Source: Atrichornis clamosus (Eukaryota; Chordata; Aves; Passeriformes; Menuridae). From it: DNA of 64,000 nucleotides. Below the pieces are notes generated by a model, which made no database searches, had not been told where the DNA came from, and saw only the letters and a program-made list of their open reading frames with translations. Where the stretch lies: contig WBMZ01003375.1 in assembly GCA_013400975.1 (NCBI GenBank), positions 51,529 through 115,528 of the forward strand, given 5' to 3'. This document shows, piece by piece, positions 1 to 13,244 of the stretch (position 1 is the stretch's first letter; each line of letters opens with the position of its first letter). The translations under genes were made by a program, and so were the position numbers.

Positions 1-3000
1 CTTTATTCACACAAGAGCCAGTTGTTGGCAAAGAGATCCAGACCTCTCGGCAGTAGCGTGCTTCCCTGCCTGGACAGGTTTCCATGGGCTCAAGGCCTCC
101 CAAAGCAACAAGGTGTACTGAGTGAGGTAATAACTTGGAAAGGGTGTCACATCCACTGGCTTCTGTGTTTGGACTTTTTTGCTGGTAGGCTCTCCTTGCC
201 TTTCTACTCAGGTTTTCACCTGGAGAAATTTGAGCTACACAGGACCTAGAGAGTTCTTGAGCATCTTAGACTTTTCCTCTCTAGTGCTGCTCGGGGGTTC
301 TGCAAGATTGGTGCATTACAGCAATGCTAAATGTGGGAGAATTCAGTTGGAACTAGGATTTCTGGGGATGTCTAACAAAGTGAAAGCACTGATTAGAGGG
401 GTAAAGAAGGTAAAATATATAGAGAATGCAGACAAGTTGCTTGAACACATAAACATGAATTCTTTGCAGGTAACTAGAGATTTCACAGAATAATTGAGGC
501 AACTCTCTTGAAAACAAGGACTTTCTATTTACGCTTACCCATACCTGTAGGAGAAAAAGGAACCTATTTCCTAGTAGTTCTGATTCTGGTTTCCTATTTT
601 GTATTCTCAGGGTCTCCAAAAGGAACATGTTGTCTCTGATTTATGATTCACACATTTTTATTGGTCATGGTCTTTCAGAATAATTCACAGCTAAAGTAAT
701 TTTTAGGGCATCCAAAAGAGCAATGCTTAAAAATAAAATTTCCATGACCTGCATTGATTTAGTATTTGGCACAAATCCTAACCAACCCTAAACTCAGCAA
801 TAAATAACTTAAAAGAACAGCTTTCTTACTGTGGCATTACTTCCTCCCCTAGCGAACAAATAAAGAGTTTGACTCTGCTTTCCACACTCAGGGAAAGTTT
901 CTGTTGATGTTAGTGGGATTTTTCTCTCGAGCCTAAAGTCTAGTCTGCAGTTGTCATAGTAGTGACACAGTAGACGGAAGATGCTCTGCTCTGCTCCCTG
1001 CGTAAAACCAAGGTACTCAGTTGGTTCTTACACCCAAATCACAGTGGACATCACTTCATATCATGCAACCCAGAACAACTCTGGTTTTACCTGCAGGAAA
1101 AACAGTGCCCAGTTTGTGAGACAAAGTCATTTATATGTTGTTAAAGAAAGAAGGAAAAAAAGTTCTTGCAATGCACTTTAAAAATTGAGCATCAAGGGGT
1201 CTGTTCAAGTTGCTTTGTGCATTACTGACACATGCTCCCAACAGAACAGACGGAAATACTCATTAAATAAAGAGTCATGAAATGCCTCTTGCTGTGCTCT
1301 ACATATAACACCTTCACATATTTCATACCATCAATGACTACTGTAAAGTGCAATAACAAACAGCAAAATAAGTGTGCAAATGAAATCTTAAATGCCTAGA
1401 GCAGATCCCTTTCTGAGAAGACTTGCAAAGCTCTTTTCTGCTCAAAAAAATTGCTAGCAACAAATAGTTTTTACCAGCACTGCAGAGCTAATGGAGCTGT
1501 AGGAGAGAATTCTGGATTCCTTTCTTATTCATGCTTCACAGTGGAATTGTTAAGTTCCAGTTGCAGGATTTTTTATTTCTGGAGATGATGTATGAGCCAG
1601 AAAAGAGCAGAGGCAGAATGGTTGCAGAGTTGGCATTCATGAAAGAGATTTCCTGGTAGAAACTGAGCAAATCAGACCAGAATCCACAAATATGGACCCT
1701 CACACTCTCTTTTTTTACCAGCTCATTTTTTCCTGTTTTATGTGTGAAATTTGGATACTTAAATGAAATATGAATTACAGAAGGCTTCGCAGAGCCCCAG
1801 TCCTGCAACATAACATGCCTGGGCAGAGTGCTACATGTACAGGGAGGGAAGCAGAAGAACTCCATGTGGTTTAGCTGTCTACCCATGTGCTGTGCATTAG
1901 GAACTACTTACTGAGGGGTTATTGAATTCTACTTATTGAATTCAGCTTGAATTCTTTTGTACAGCCTTTTAATATCTAGAAAACCTACCTTCCATCCAGC
2001 TTTTTTGTATCCTTTCTCAAAGTAAGTGAGTTTTTTGTTATCTCTTCCCGTGCAGGTGGATCCTTATCAGAAGTAGCAAACAGTGGCATATTGACTGCTT
2101 GGAGTGTGGGGGCTGACACCACCAGGTGCTTTTATGCCACACTATATAAAAGAACATAGTACACAGAAAACTGTTTATACCTAGGACTAATTACAGCACA
2201 AACTGACCCAGAACAATAAACTATTGCCTTGGGTACCATTGCCCTGGCCATAAAAATCTACACAGCAGAAATGACGGTGCACTGTCACTTCAGTTTTTAA
2301 TTTCCTTTCAAATTAATAATTCTTAGTCCCCATGTCGCTGTAGGCTTCCTTGTCCTAACTTCCATGTTTTCTCTTGTGTAGAGATCTGTCAAATGAAAAC
2401 TTCAAAATACATGAAAGAAGAGAAACTGAAGAGGAAGTGAAAGGGAAAAGGGCCACATGCTTTTCAGGGAAGTATCTGCATGCAACTGAGGGTGAAATCA
2501 AAGCCTCACTGCAGCCAGACTGAACAGAAAGGTTTGTACAGGAGGCCTGCTGTCCCAGTATAAAGCAGATAAAATAATATTGCTCTGAATTCTGGGAAAA
2601 GGTAGTAAACTCAATTTATTTTGAAGTATCAAGTAATTCAGCCATTCTCCATTTAAAGCCCGAAGAAAATCCTTCAAGAAATTCAATTTATATCCCAGTG
2701 CACAATTATGCCTTCTTTTCCCCTTTCCTGTTGACTGTCAGTGAACACACTGGATGATACGAAAATTAGATAGCAGAATGTCTTTTGAAAGCAGGTGTAG
2801 AGGAAAATTGATGCAGTAGACATAGAATTAGATCTGTGCCTCCCCATGCTGGGGAAACCATGCATAGCAAAAGGGGGTAATACTGCCCTGTCCCAAAACA
2901 GATAGTGACCAAGCATCTGGAATTGGAGGATGCAGCACAAAACCTGTGTGACTAGCATATCAAATGATATAAGTGCCAAAGTTTCTTTGTCGCAGTCACT

Positions 3001-3925
3001 TCAAAACTTTTTGAGAGTGTCAGAGAAGGGTAGAGGAGACCCAGGAAGCACTCAGAGGCAGGAATAGGGGGCGGTCTGGGGAAACCAGCAGACAGACATG
3101 CAGAAGGACAAAGGAGCAGGCAAAGAACTTGGCAGTGGGTCAGAAGCACAAATAGAAATTTTCTGTGGGGTGTAGGAGAGGGAAGTTTGAGGGATAATTT
3201 AGGTTAGAAACGTGACACAAATGGCTGGTTTTAAGCCCTTTTCCAGCACCAGGACATGGAATATGGACTGTCCCCCATACTCACATGAAGCAGCCTATGC
3301 CTGCATGGACAGGTGGGTCTCCTTGGGCCAGATACACCCTACCTTCTGTCAGTGGGAGCCAGACAAAATCTGTGACTAACACATCTCTGCCCCTGAGGGG
3401 AGGGGATTTGAGTGCATCACGTGCTCAGCGACTTGTCTTTGAAATGCCCATGAATGGGGTGTAAACTCCTAGCCTGCAGTAAATAAATATCAGCAATGTA
3501 CCACAAAGTGCCCTGTGAACCTTGGTCCAGATGCAAACACTTTGCCTGTTTGTTGGTTCGTATATCAATGCACACAGGGATGGACCTCACCACAGAGAAA
3601 GAGTGAAATACTGACAGAGCACGAGCATTCATTGGAGAAAGCAAGTCAGCAGGATGCCACTTCATATCTAGGGAGATGAAAAGGCTATTGTTTCTGGCAA
3701 AGACAATGTTTCGAACCTCAGGATTGTGAAAACAGTTACAGATTTATGAATTCCTCCTCAATGCATGCAGCCACCAGCCTTTGGCCAGCACATGTGAGGA
3801 ATGCAGATTCTACATGCGTTGAGCTTGCTGGGGATGGTGCTAGGGTTGAGGAGAATAGCTAAGTTCATTCCCCACTTTTTGTGCCCAGGTTGCATTTGGA
3901 AATAACAACATGAAGTTGGAGAAAC
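1..3925. other. Intergenic DNA without recognised features
   Basis: Unique-looking DNA. The open frames on both strands are short and match no family I recognise. Confidence 0.7.
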
Positions 3926-4195
3926 ACGGTCAGATCAAAGGTTCATCTAACTCGGCATTCTAGCAGGGCTAGCAGAAAATCCTTAGGGAAGATCTTTAAG
4001 AATGGGAAATGCAGAGACTGAGGCTCTGGTTGGCATCCTGTCCTGGCTTCCAGCAATCAGCAACTTAAAGGCTTTCTAAGCCTGGGGTTGCGTCCAGACC
4101 ACCAAGTTTAACAGCCACCATGGACTTACCTTCTCTGAATCTGCCTAATCCCCTTTTGGACCCATTATTCCATAGCTCTGTGATAGCTATACACA
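3926..4195 (-). repeat. Ancient CR1-like LINE 3' region
   Basis: The plus strand reads cagatcaaaggttcatctaa, then cttccagcaatcagc, ggggttgcgtccag, taacagccaccatggact and cctaatccccttttggaccc. In reverse complement this follows the old reptile and bird CR1 3' end (caaattcatgg, ccatcagtggctattaa, gggctagatggacctttg). Identification is by memory of that consensus; bounds are approximate. Confidence 0.6.
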
Positions 4196-5803
4196 AAACC
4201 CCAACTTGGCAACTACACACATGCCTTTGTGTGGATGTGAGGATCCAAGCAAGTCTGTACTCATTAAAGCAAAAGAAAAAGTAAGAAAACTTGTCCCTTA
4301 AAAGCCTTTTTTCCCTCCTGCTTTTGAGTTCATGGTTTCCTGGCTCCTCGGGGCACTATGTATTGTCACTCCTGCTTTTGTCCTCCTCTAAACCCTTCAG
4401 AAGGCAGAAGTTGCAGGAAGCCTGGGCAGAGAAGTAGTCACTGTTATGGAGCACTATGATGATGAACAGCTGCTCCCCACAAGCAGCACTGCCGGCAGGA
4501 AGTTGGTCTGAGGCTTGTTTTATAATGATCCTGATATTTATTTCACGCAAGGGGAGGTGGGCTGAGGATGATCCAGATGAGCCAGTTAAGCCAGGTCATA
4601 CTTCACCTGGATGCTATAGCAAATAGCTCGCCAAGGACCAAATGTTTTTCTACAGCATTTATGAGCTCCACTCTTCCTGATTATCCTGGGAGAGAGGGAA
4701 CCTTTTAAAATCTGTCCCTTTGGCTGTGCTGCTGGAGTTCCCACATCCTTAACCAGTTACCTCACCTTGAGAGACTGGAGGACAGGCTGGAAGCTGTGGC
4801 TTTATTTGCTGACCTGGGTTTGTACCTGGACTGTTTCTAGGGCCTGGTGTACCAGGTCTGTTTCTAGGGCAGAGACTCATGGTTCCCAATGCCAGTGGAA
4901 AGCTCCGATCCTGGCTGGTATGCAGTGGAATTTGGCAGCAGGGATTTATGTTAATGCTAAACCCAATCATAGTTAAAGGGCATCACTACTAAGTTCCCAC
5001 CACAGCAAGCCAAGCTAAATGCCAGATTTCTAATTTTGTGCTATGTGGGACCCACAGGTCGAAGCAGTTTTATAACATGATTTGGCCTTATTCACACTGA
5101 ACACTGTGAAAAAAATCATACTCTATGAAATACAGTACTAATCTGGTCTGGTCACAGCAGAATTCACGCCTTTGTGGGTTGATGATAAGTGAAAACAATG
5201 TTGATGATTGTGTAAAACAAGGCATCACCTGCCTGTCTCTTAGCCATTTGCCTTGCAGCAGCCTCACTTCAGAGTCACAAGTCACCTTCACCACTGAGTA
5301 TTCAAGAGTGTTTTTGAAGAGTCTGGAGTCTCCTGGAGACATCATAAAATTACTATTAGCTACAGAAGGAATTGAAGGTAGAAAAGTCAGACAGTTCAAA
5401 AGAAAAAAAACTGATCTAAGAATTATGGACACCTTGTGCTACTACAATATTGTTCCCTCTGCTCTGGTCTGCTGGGTGACAGTCACAAAACAGAACGGAA
5501 TCATTCCCAGGGGTTTGCACTCCACTTCTTTGATCTGATATGGCCCTCCAAGCCACCTCACATGCATTTGCTGTCCCTGGTTGTGGTTCACCCCATCTGT
5601 CTTCCTCCATCTTCCACAAGGAAGTTTCTAGCACACTTTTGCTCTGAGGTTTTTGGTTTTGCTGCTTTTGCTATGTGACCTGCAGCATTTGTGATATGGC
5701 AGATGACAAAAGAAATCAGAAGTAGCAGCTCTGTCAGACAGAGCTGGATGCAATGCACCAGCCTTGCCAAGGAGAACAAGCGAATCCCACAGGACAGCAC
5801 ATG
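4196..5803. other. Intergenic DNA without recognised features
   Basis: Includes a 137-codon plus-strand frame at 5125-5538 that overlaps an opposite-strand frame of similar size and shows no recognisable domain, so I take it as chance. Confidence 0.7.
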
Positions 5804-6345
5804 CATAGAATCATCACAGAATCAATGAATGGTTTGGGTTTGAAGGGACCTTAAAGAGCATTCAGTTCCAACCCCCCTGCTATGGGCAGGGACACCTTCC
5901 ACTAGACCAGGTTGTTCAGAGCCCCATCCAAGCTGGCTTTGAACACTTTCAGGGATGGGGCATCCATAGCTTGCTGAGCAACCTGTTCCCATGCCTCACC
6001 ACCCTCATATTAAAGAATTTCTCCCTAATATGGAATCTAAACCCAACCTCTCTCAGTTTAAGATAATTTTCCCTTCTCCTATCACTACATATCCTTGTAG
6101 AAAATCATCCTCCAGCTTCCTTGCAAGCCCTCTTCAGGTAATGGAAGGCTGCAGGAAGGTCTTCTCTTCTCCAGGATGAACAGCCCCAGCTCACTCAGCC
6201 TGTCTTCATGAGTGAGGTTCTTCAGCCCTCTGATCATCTTTGTGGCCCTACCCTGGAGTTGCTCCAGCAGGCCCACATCCTTCTCATGTTAGGGGTCCCA
6301 GAGTGGGATGCACTACTCAAGGAAGTGTCTTGTCAGCCTTACCAG
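5804..6345 (-). repeat. CR1 LINE 3' fragment
   Basis: The plus strand begins catagaatcatcacagaatc, then ggtttgaagggaccttaaag and gggcagggacaccttccact, and continues through gcctgtcttcatgagtgagg. This is the reverse complement of the avian CR1 3' end and adjoining ORF2. Open frames here are derived from the repeat. Confidence 0.93.
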
Positions 6346-9300
6346 AGTTTTCTCCTGGGGTGGCTAATGTGTTAGGTCTGTTTGCACTGAGGACTACTTG
6401 GAGATTTTCCTGGCATTTTTTTAACACCTCTTTTTGTTCGCATTTGTTATCTGCCAGCAACTAAAGCCAGTTGACTTAATGGAGAATGAAAAAAAGGAAC
6501 AATGAAGAGTGGCTTTCCAATTAGCAACAGCAACAGACATCCTAGGATTAGTTTTTTGTCATAATAAATTGAAAATAAGGAACAATAAATTGCAGAAAGC
6601 CTGATATTGAGCATTTTAATGAAAAAAGATGATGAGTTTTCAGTCCAGACTTTAGGAATGCCAATTCTGTGTAATAAAGGTAAACAGAAGTGTTCAGTGT
6701 TTTTGCTCTTGAGTCCCAAAATGAAAAAAGACCAAGTTTTATTACCTATATTTTTAAAATCAAATACAGTCTAGAGCCTTTCTCTTTGGCTGCTAATATA
6801 AAGTTAATGATGAGCTGTAAGGTCATGACACAGTGACTGCCCTTTAAACAAGGAAAGAGCCCCCACATTTTGGCTTGCTAATATGACAGTCACTGAGAGA
6901 CTGTTTTAATAAAAAACATATAGCATGAGGGCAGGTGTCTACAAGCTGGATCTGGAGATGTAATTCAAGTCCTTTGCATGACACAGAAAGTTCAGAGGTA
7001 ACATTGACTGAAGGCTTTGCCTGCCTACCTTTGATTTCATTCACAACTGAAGCAGAGCAAAGTTAAACATGGTGAGCCAGAGGTCTGATAGCAGGTGACC
7101 CATGTAATACCTTGGCTAAGAAACTGAGATTTTGTCATCCTATAAAGTCTGGAACAACAAGGACCTAGGAGTTATTGCTTACAACTATAGCAGAGGTTTT
7201 CTACCTGAATTCTTTGAGACCAGGAATGCATCTTGTTAGTGGACTTAAATTCACTACAAAGCAATGTGTCCTTCCCTTAGAGAAACTTTGAGGGATCTGC
7301 AGAGAAGAAAAAGCTGAAAGTTGTGAATCTACAGAATTGAGTAGAGGTATGATTTCTGGCCCTGCAGTTCATGGTGCTGGGTTCTGTCACTCCTTGATGT
7401 CACAGACCTATGTGAATGTTTCACCAATGACTTTTTTCTTTCCTTCTGCAGGCATTCCCAAGGTCAGACTCCATAAACAGTAGCTCACAGTAGCCTGGCT
7501 ACTCCTTGACACAATTTAGCCCCTTCATTGTAGGAGCTCCAGATAGGTGACAGAGGGTGCCATCTCATCTTCTTGCTTCTGGGGGATGCAGAGATGAGTT
7601 TAGAGAGGAATAGGGTAGTTGTGGCAGGGATTATGGGCTCTGATGGGGCTGGACAAACAAGAGACCTGTCATAGCATTATAGTGGATCATAGCATTTCCC
7701 AAGTTACAGACCAGCTCAGTGAGACAGGCAAAGAGTGGAGACAAGGTGTGGCTGGATGGCCACAGCCTTATGGTGAGTAAGCAGCCAGCAACAAGGAGAA
7801 AGAAATGGACTCTGAGCCTTCAGAAGGAGGTGTTCAGCTCCAGCATCCCAGAGCTTCCGGCTCTTTGTTAGCTTTTTTGCCTGGTTGTGACAATCCTTAT
7901 ATGTGTTAAAGGAAGCACAAGCATTTGTGTCTTCTGACATCTGGGGTAAGACTACAGTACCTCTGAAGGATATTCCAAATAAGTTCTTCAAGCTCTTCCA
8001 CAATATATGAGAAAAAGGTCTTGGCCTCCTATTCTTGGAGGAATTTTGTCTGTGTCTAAATAACACAAGGAGATAAGATGAGGATTTCATTGTCACTAAA
8101 TCACTTTTTCCTAAAGGGAAGAATTTTCACCCCAAGGATTGAAGAGGTATATAGGTTTAAAACCTTAGGGGTATTTTACCTTCTTGGATACTCCATTTTT
8201 ATCTCCTGCTCACTGTCCTACCAGAGGGTACCACTATAAACAGATAATAGATGATTAAATGTTTGGATTATTTATGCTAATTATAAGAGTTTGTGGCTAA
8301 GCTGCATTCCCTTGCCATGTTAAATCTCCTGTGATTATGAGAATGAAGCCTCTCCCATAGGACACCCAAGTACCTTCTCCAGTTATCAAAAACAGCACGT
8401 GAGATGGTCAGGTGACAGGACTGCAGCCTTAGACTGCAGGAGGACTCATCTGGGAGCAGGGCACCTGCTAAGAGGACACCCCTCCGCTGTTTTGTGGCCA
8501 CCAGCTGATGATCAAGCTACTGACAGAGAAGGCCAGCTAGCAGTCCTTTGAAAGAGGGATCAGGGAGCACTGCGGAGTGGAACTGCAGACGTAGGACTGC
8601 AGGGCAACAGGGCCCTGAGCGGGAAGCCAGATGTGAGGCTTCCCTACTCAGCCAACGAGACACGCTGTGTGTGCACCCAGCAAATGTACTCCTGACGTTT
8701 CTGTGATAAACCAGGCTGTGCGTGGAGACAGGGGACTACACGCCTTCTGAGAAAAAAGGAGTTGCTTGAGTCTGTTGACATGTTCCTTCCTCAGGAGAGC
8801 TGGATGACCTCCTTCCGGCTATCTCCCTCCTCCATCTTATGGACCGTATCTGATCTTAAAAGGACTGGTAATGAGTGTGCTTTAATTAAGGCCACTGAAA
8901 ATTACTGATTTTCCATCTGGGGAGGAGACTATAAATTAAACTTAAACAGAAAGAAAGAAATTCCCAATATTCAGCAGAATGAAACCATTAATTCTGTCTG
9001 ACTGAATCATTTGAAGTGACCCCAAACAAATGCTTTCCTTCCATTGCCTTGGGGCTTAAAAAAAGTCAAAGAAGCAATGAAAGACAGCCAAAGGGGGAGG
9101 CTAGGTGCTCTAACCAAAGTTACCAAAAGAAATACTACCTTTCTCCTCATTTTATGGCTGAAGGACTTCAGCAGTTATGAGGGGTCTCTTGCCTGGAGAG
9201 CGCACAGATGGGCTTTAAACCCTTGCTCTGCTCAGTTCAGACTAATGAACTTGCACTGGCATGAGAAGGTGAGAAGATGGACATGTGCTCTGAGTGTTGA

Positions 9301-12037
9301 TGTTGTTCCACTTTCTCAAAGGTAGTAAAGGAAGTAAATGTATAATGAGAAGGACTTGAGACTGGAGCTGAAGGAAGTGAGATCCAACTGCAGGCAGCAA
9401 ACACCCATCCTCTTTTGCCTGACATTGAGAAAGACTGAAACACATAAATGAGTTAGGACAGCTTCAAACAGGATGTTGGGGAGAACATCCTGATGGTGGG
9501 GAGATTTAGCTGGGGGTCCCCGTGCAGAACTGTGTATGAGGCAGATTTGAACCTATTGCCTCTGTACTAGGTAGCCAGGGGAAGTTCCAAAAATAACCCC
9601 TCTCTGCAAAAGAGGCCCAAGTCCCCCTGAGAAGCCAACTTCAGCAGATGGAAATGGTTTGTATCTGAAATGTTAGCACAGAGCATAAATAATGCTGGTG
9701 ACCACCCACTGTTGGCTTTTGGCAAATTAAAGGTGTGCCCAACCCCTCATCTCTGAACTCATTCCTTTAGTCAGCATTGCCACAGGTACAAAATGCAGGA
9801 CAAGCACAACATGGGAATTTAGTGAGCCTTTCAATATACAGCGTGATGGCACATTCATTACCTACACCCACTGGCTGCTAACCATGTCATTTACTTGGGC
9901 TGCTTGTTCTGCCAAGTCCACATAAGTCATCAGTAGAAATGCAAACACATTTCCAGTTTTTTACATGAATTAGAGTCATGGCACAGACTTTCTTATATTT
10001 TTCTTCTATGGAAAATACATTTTTTTGTCATTTTGTACCCGGAAGTTTTCCTCCTACACATCATGCAGACAAATAAACAGCCAGGGAGGTTAGCAGGCTT
10101 GGTATTGTGCTATGTCTAACTGAGCCAGTCGTTTACATATGTTATATATTCACCTTTTCTCTGTCATCTGCATTGCACTTGGGAAAATACTCGCACGCAA
10201 AGGGATGGGCTCTGGGGAATGGAGAAACATTATCTAGCACGGGAATACTCAATTAATTTTCAGCAAGCAGCTTTTATAATACATAACATACACTTAACAT
10301 AATATACTTTGGTCTTGTGCCAGAGATTCTAAATGATTAGACTGTATCAATTTACTCTTGAAACAGTGATTAAAATCTCAAAACTTTCACAGCAAACGAT
10401 GCATGAACCAGAATCTGAAATGTGATGATTGAAATATTGCAATGTCACAGATTCATCACACAGCCTTTCCAAATCCACTCTCAGTTTCAACTGGCCCCTT
10501 AAATGTTCTACTCACACGTCCTAGTGATCAGCTTTTTTCTCCTGCTCTGTCTTCCCCTCCCCAACCCTCAGCCTGTTGGAAAGATAATAGCCAGACCTTA
10601 ATTGAAGCAAACAGGCCATTAAAATAGTAATTCTGTAGACATTTGCAATGACAGACATTCATTCACTGCCAAAGACAAGTAGAGAATCAAGTACTGGATA
10701 TTCCATGCACATTAATTCTACCACAGACCAAATCAAAGTTAAACATCCTCCTCACTTCTTAGTGTGATAAATTTCCATTGGGAATAGAATTTAAACAAAG
10801 AAAAATGAAAATTAACTGTTCAGCTCTTGTCCTGTGAATGGTGCCCTATCTTTGAGGCACATCTTAACAAATGGTGTCACAACTTCTCCAGTGAGAAGGA
10901 AGACTCTCATCTCCTGTTTCTTGGTGCACAGTCACAACTCATCATTTGTTGCAGATAAGAGAGGTCAAATCACCCCGATTATTTTTACAACCTCTCTGTA
11001 GGATAACTCTCATCACAGTGTTACTAAAATGCACTTAGTTCTCACTGGAATCCAGGAACTCCAAGCAAAATTGCCTGCTGCACGAAGTACATTGTCCAAA
11101 GATAATGTCTGTCCTAGGAACCATTGTACAAGAGCTTTTCTGAAATGATACTTTAACAGCAAGCCAACACCGTAAATCTAGTATTGGGTCTCAAATGCCT
11201 GCAAAGATAAGTGCACTTGGACTGCTTAAAGCTGTCAGCTACAGGTCCCTTCCTTAGCTGTCAAACTGCAGTGTCTCCGGGGAGAAGTGACGTGTGATTC
11301 AGAGGGTCTGCCCGTGAGGATGTCCTGACCTGCTCTGGCAAAGGACAGCACTCATTGCCCAGAAGGCAGATATTCGAGCCTGGACTCATCCCATTTCCCC
11401 TCAGGCCAAGTTGAGAGTCTTATTACACTAGGACTTTTTCCCACAGTCTGTAGAGAGAGGCATCACCAGAGCCCTTGTCAACACTCAAATGAAGATGCAT
11501 TTCTGTCCCCAGGGACCCTGGAGAAAACTGCTCTTAACTAAGTGTTCAGTTTAATGCCTAAATTGAGAGGAGGTGACCTGGACCAGGCAGCAGCCTGGTG
11601 TAGCTGCCTCTATATGAACTGCCTAAGTGCTCCAGTGCCAAATCCAGTGGTAGGCTAGGACCAACATGCCAGGCCATGACTGGCAGCACACCAACTTCTA
11701 AGGATGCTAGGAACTACGGCCTTGGGGAGGCGCCCTGTGCTCCAAACATTTTAGGGTGTCCATGTGAGGGAGGGAGAAGTCAGAGGAAGAAGTACTTCAT
11801 CACTCCAAGGTCCAGCACAGGTGCCTGACTAGAACCAGTGGCAGTCTCCCGAGGGCTCCCCTGCTCCCAGGTGGCAGTGCTCTCTGCTGTGTTTTGGCAT
11901 ACTTGAACCCATGTCTGGGAGCTCTCCTGGTCCTTCACACGCCACCATTAGGGGACCACTTCTGTATTCTTTTCAGAGCTTTTACTCTGCTCCAGTTCAA
12001 ACTCTATGTATGCAAGGAGCGAAAAAACCCAACTGAA
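6346..12037. other. Intergenic DNA without recognised features
   Basis: Nearly 6 kb of unique sequence, GC-richer around 11.2-11.9 kb. No exon or repeat family was recognised. Confidence 0.65.
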
Positions 12038-12115
12038 TGAGATCATTTTTCTCTTCTCATCTCAGACATTCAGCCTGAGATCATTTTTCTCTTCTCATCT
12101 CAGACATTCAGCCTG
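12038..12115 (+). repeat. Perfect 38 bp tandem duplication
   Basis: The unit starting tgagatcatttttctcttct occurs twice head to tail with a period of 38 and no mismatches. Perfect identity means a recent event or an assembly effect. Confidence 0.93.
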
Positions 12116-12860
12116 CTAGCCAGGGTTACTGGAATAAAGCAGGGAAGCTCTTTTTCCATAGCAAGCCATCTGGTTGACATAGACTCACACTGATGCTAAT
12201 CTATTGGTTTCTTTCTTTTTATTATTTTTTTTTCCTGAGGAACACTTCATCTGCAGCTGTAAATTCAGACCTGCTCCCTCTGTGTGCAGAGCATTCATTT
12301 TGCACACATATTTATTACCACATTATGCCCCATTGTAGGTGTCAGGAAATCATTGTTATCCTTGGTGTGTCTACGTTGTTCTAATGTCAGGGATGTACTT
12401 TCAAATGGAAATTAAGCAATTATGTTTCACATGGGGAAACCTGACAGATGCATAGATTTTTACACCACTGGCAATGTTGCTGTCACAAAAGCAGACATTG
12501 TTCTCAGTGGACTGTCAAAGAAATATAATGTATTTCAAGAGCAAAGCGGGAGAGGGAAGGAAGCAAGAAGGGGGAATGTGGGGTAATTAACTGTGTGATT
12601 TGAGTTCATAGATCACAGAGCTGTTTAACTTCAAAATGCAGAAGCGACATGACAATGAGGCTACTTAACTCATCCTGGAAAAGGAGGCTTCCAGTAGCCT
12701 TTTAAAACACAAATAAAGGCTTTCGACACTATCTTCAACTCCAGCCTGGTTAAACCAGGATGTTACTGCATGTTTACTGTTTGTACTGCTTATTTAGGAA
12801 CTGATTTAATTAGCTACCAAGACAAGTACCATATGAACAGAGAGCCGTGTTGGTTCCCAG

Positions 12861-12866
12861 TTTATT
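12861..12866 (-). terminator. AATAAA next to the unrecognised frame
   Basis: The gene-strand hexamer AATAAA falls 13 bases after the TAG of the 12880-13244 frame. It would give an unusually short 3' UTR. It may be coincidental in AT-rich DNA. Confidence 0.25.
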
Positions 12867-12879
12867 GAGCATCAGGCCA

Positions 12880-13244
12880 CTAGCTGAGTTGGCCAGGTGG
12901 TGTCCTTGGGGATCCTTTACCTGGTGAGGAAGGTGTGCTCCAGGTTGGTACCCCACATGCAGTTGGGATGGGAACCTTCTGCTCATCCCCCGTGGCTCTG
13001 TCATTGTAATGCAGCACATAGGGCCTGTCTGGAGCCTCATGCAGAACAACCTGCCTTCCCTCCACCTCCTCCCACCTTCCCCCAGCTATTTTTGGTTTGT
13101 TGCAGGCTTTATTCAGCAGTCTTTTGTGCAACTCTCCTCTGCCCTTCGTCATTAGCTTCATACTACTCCCTCTGGTGTAACAGACCAACAGAAGTCCAAA
13201 GCCAGCAGCCAGTGTGCTCACGCCCAGTAGAAAGTAGTAGGAAT
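12880..13244 (-). CDS. Unrecognised possible terminal exon with a transmembrane segment
   Basis: An open frame follows a good acceptor (ttctctcccctgggccccag) and codes for about 120 residues before a TAG at 12880-12882. It begins SYYFLLGVSTLAAGFGLLLV, a convincing hydrophobic membrane span, followed by CYTRG and a basic stretch (KLMTKGRGELHKRLLNK). An acidic and polar tail comes next (RWEEVEGRQVVLHEAPD). AATAAA lies at 12861-12866, just 13 bases past the stop. Together these would suit the last exon of a single-pass membrane protein. I found no convincing upstream exon, and the product matches no family I know. It may be a chance frame. Confidence 0.25.
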
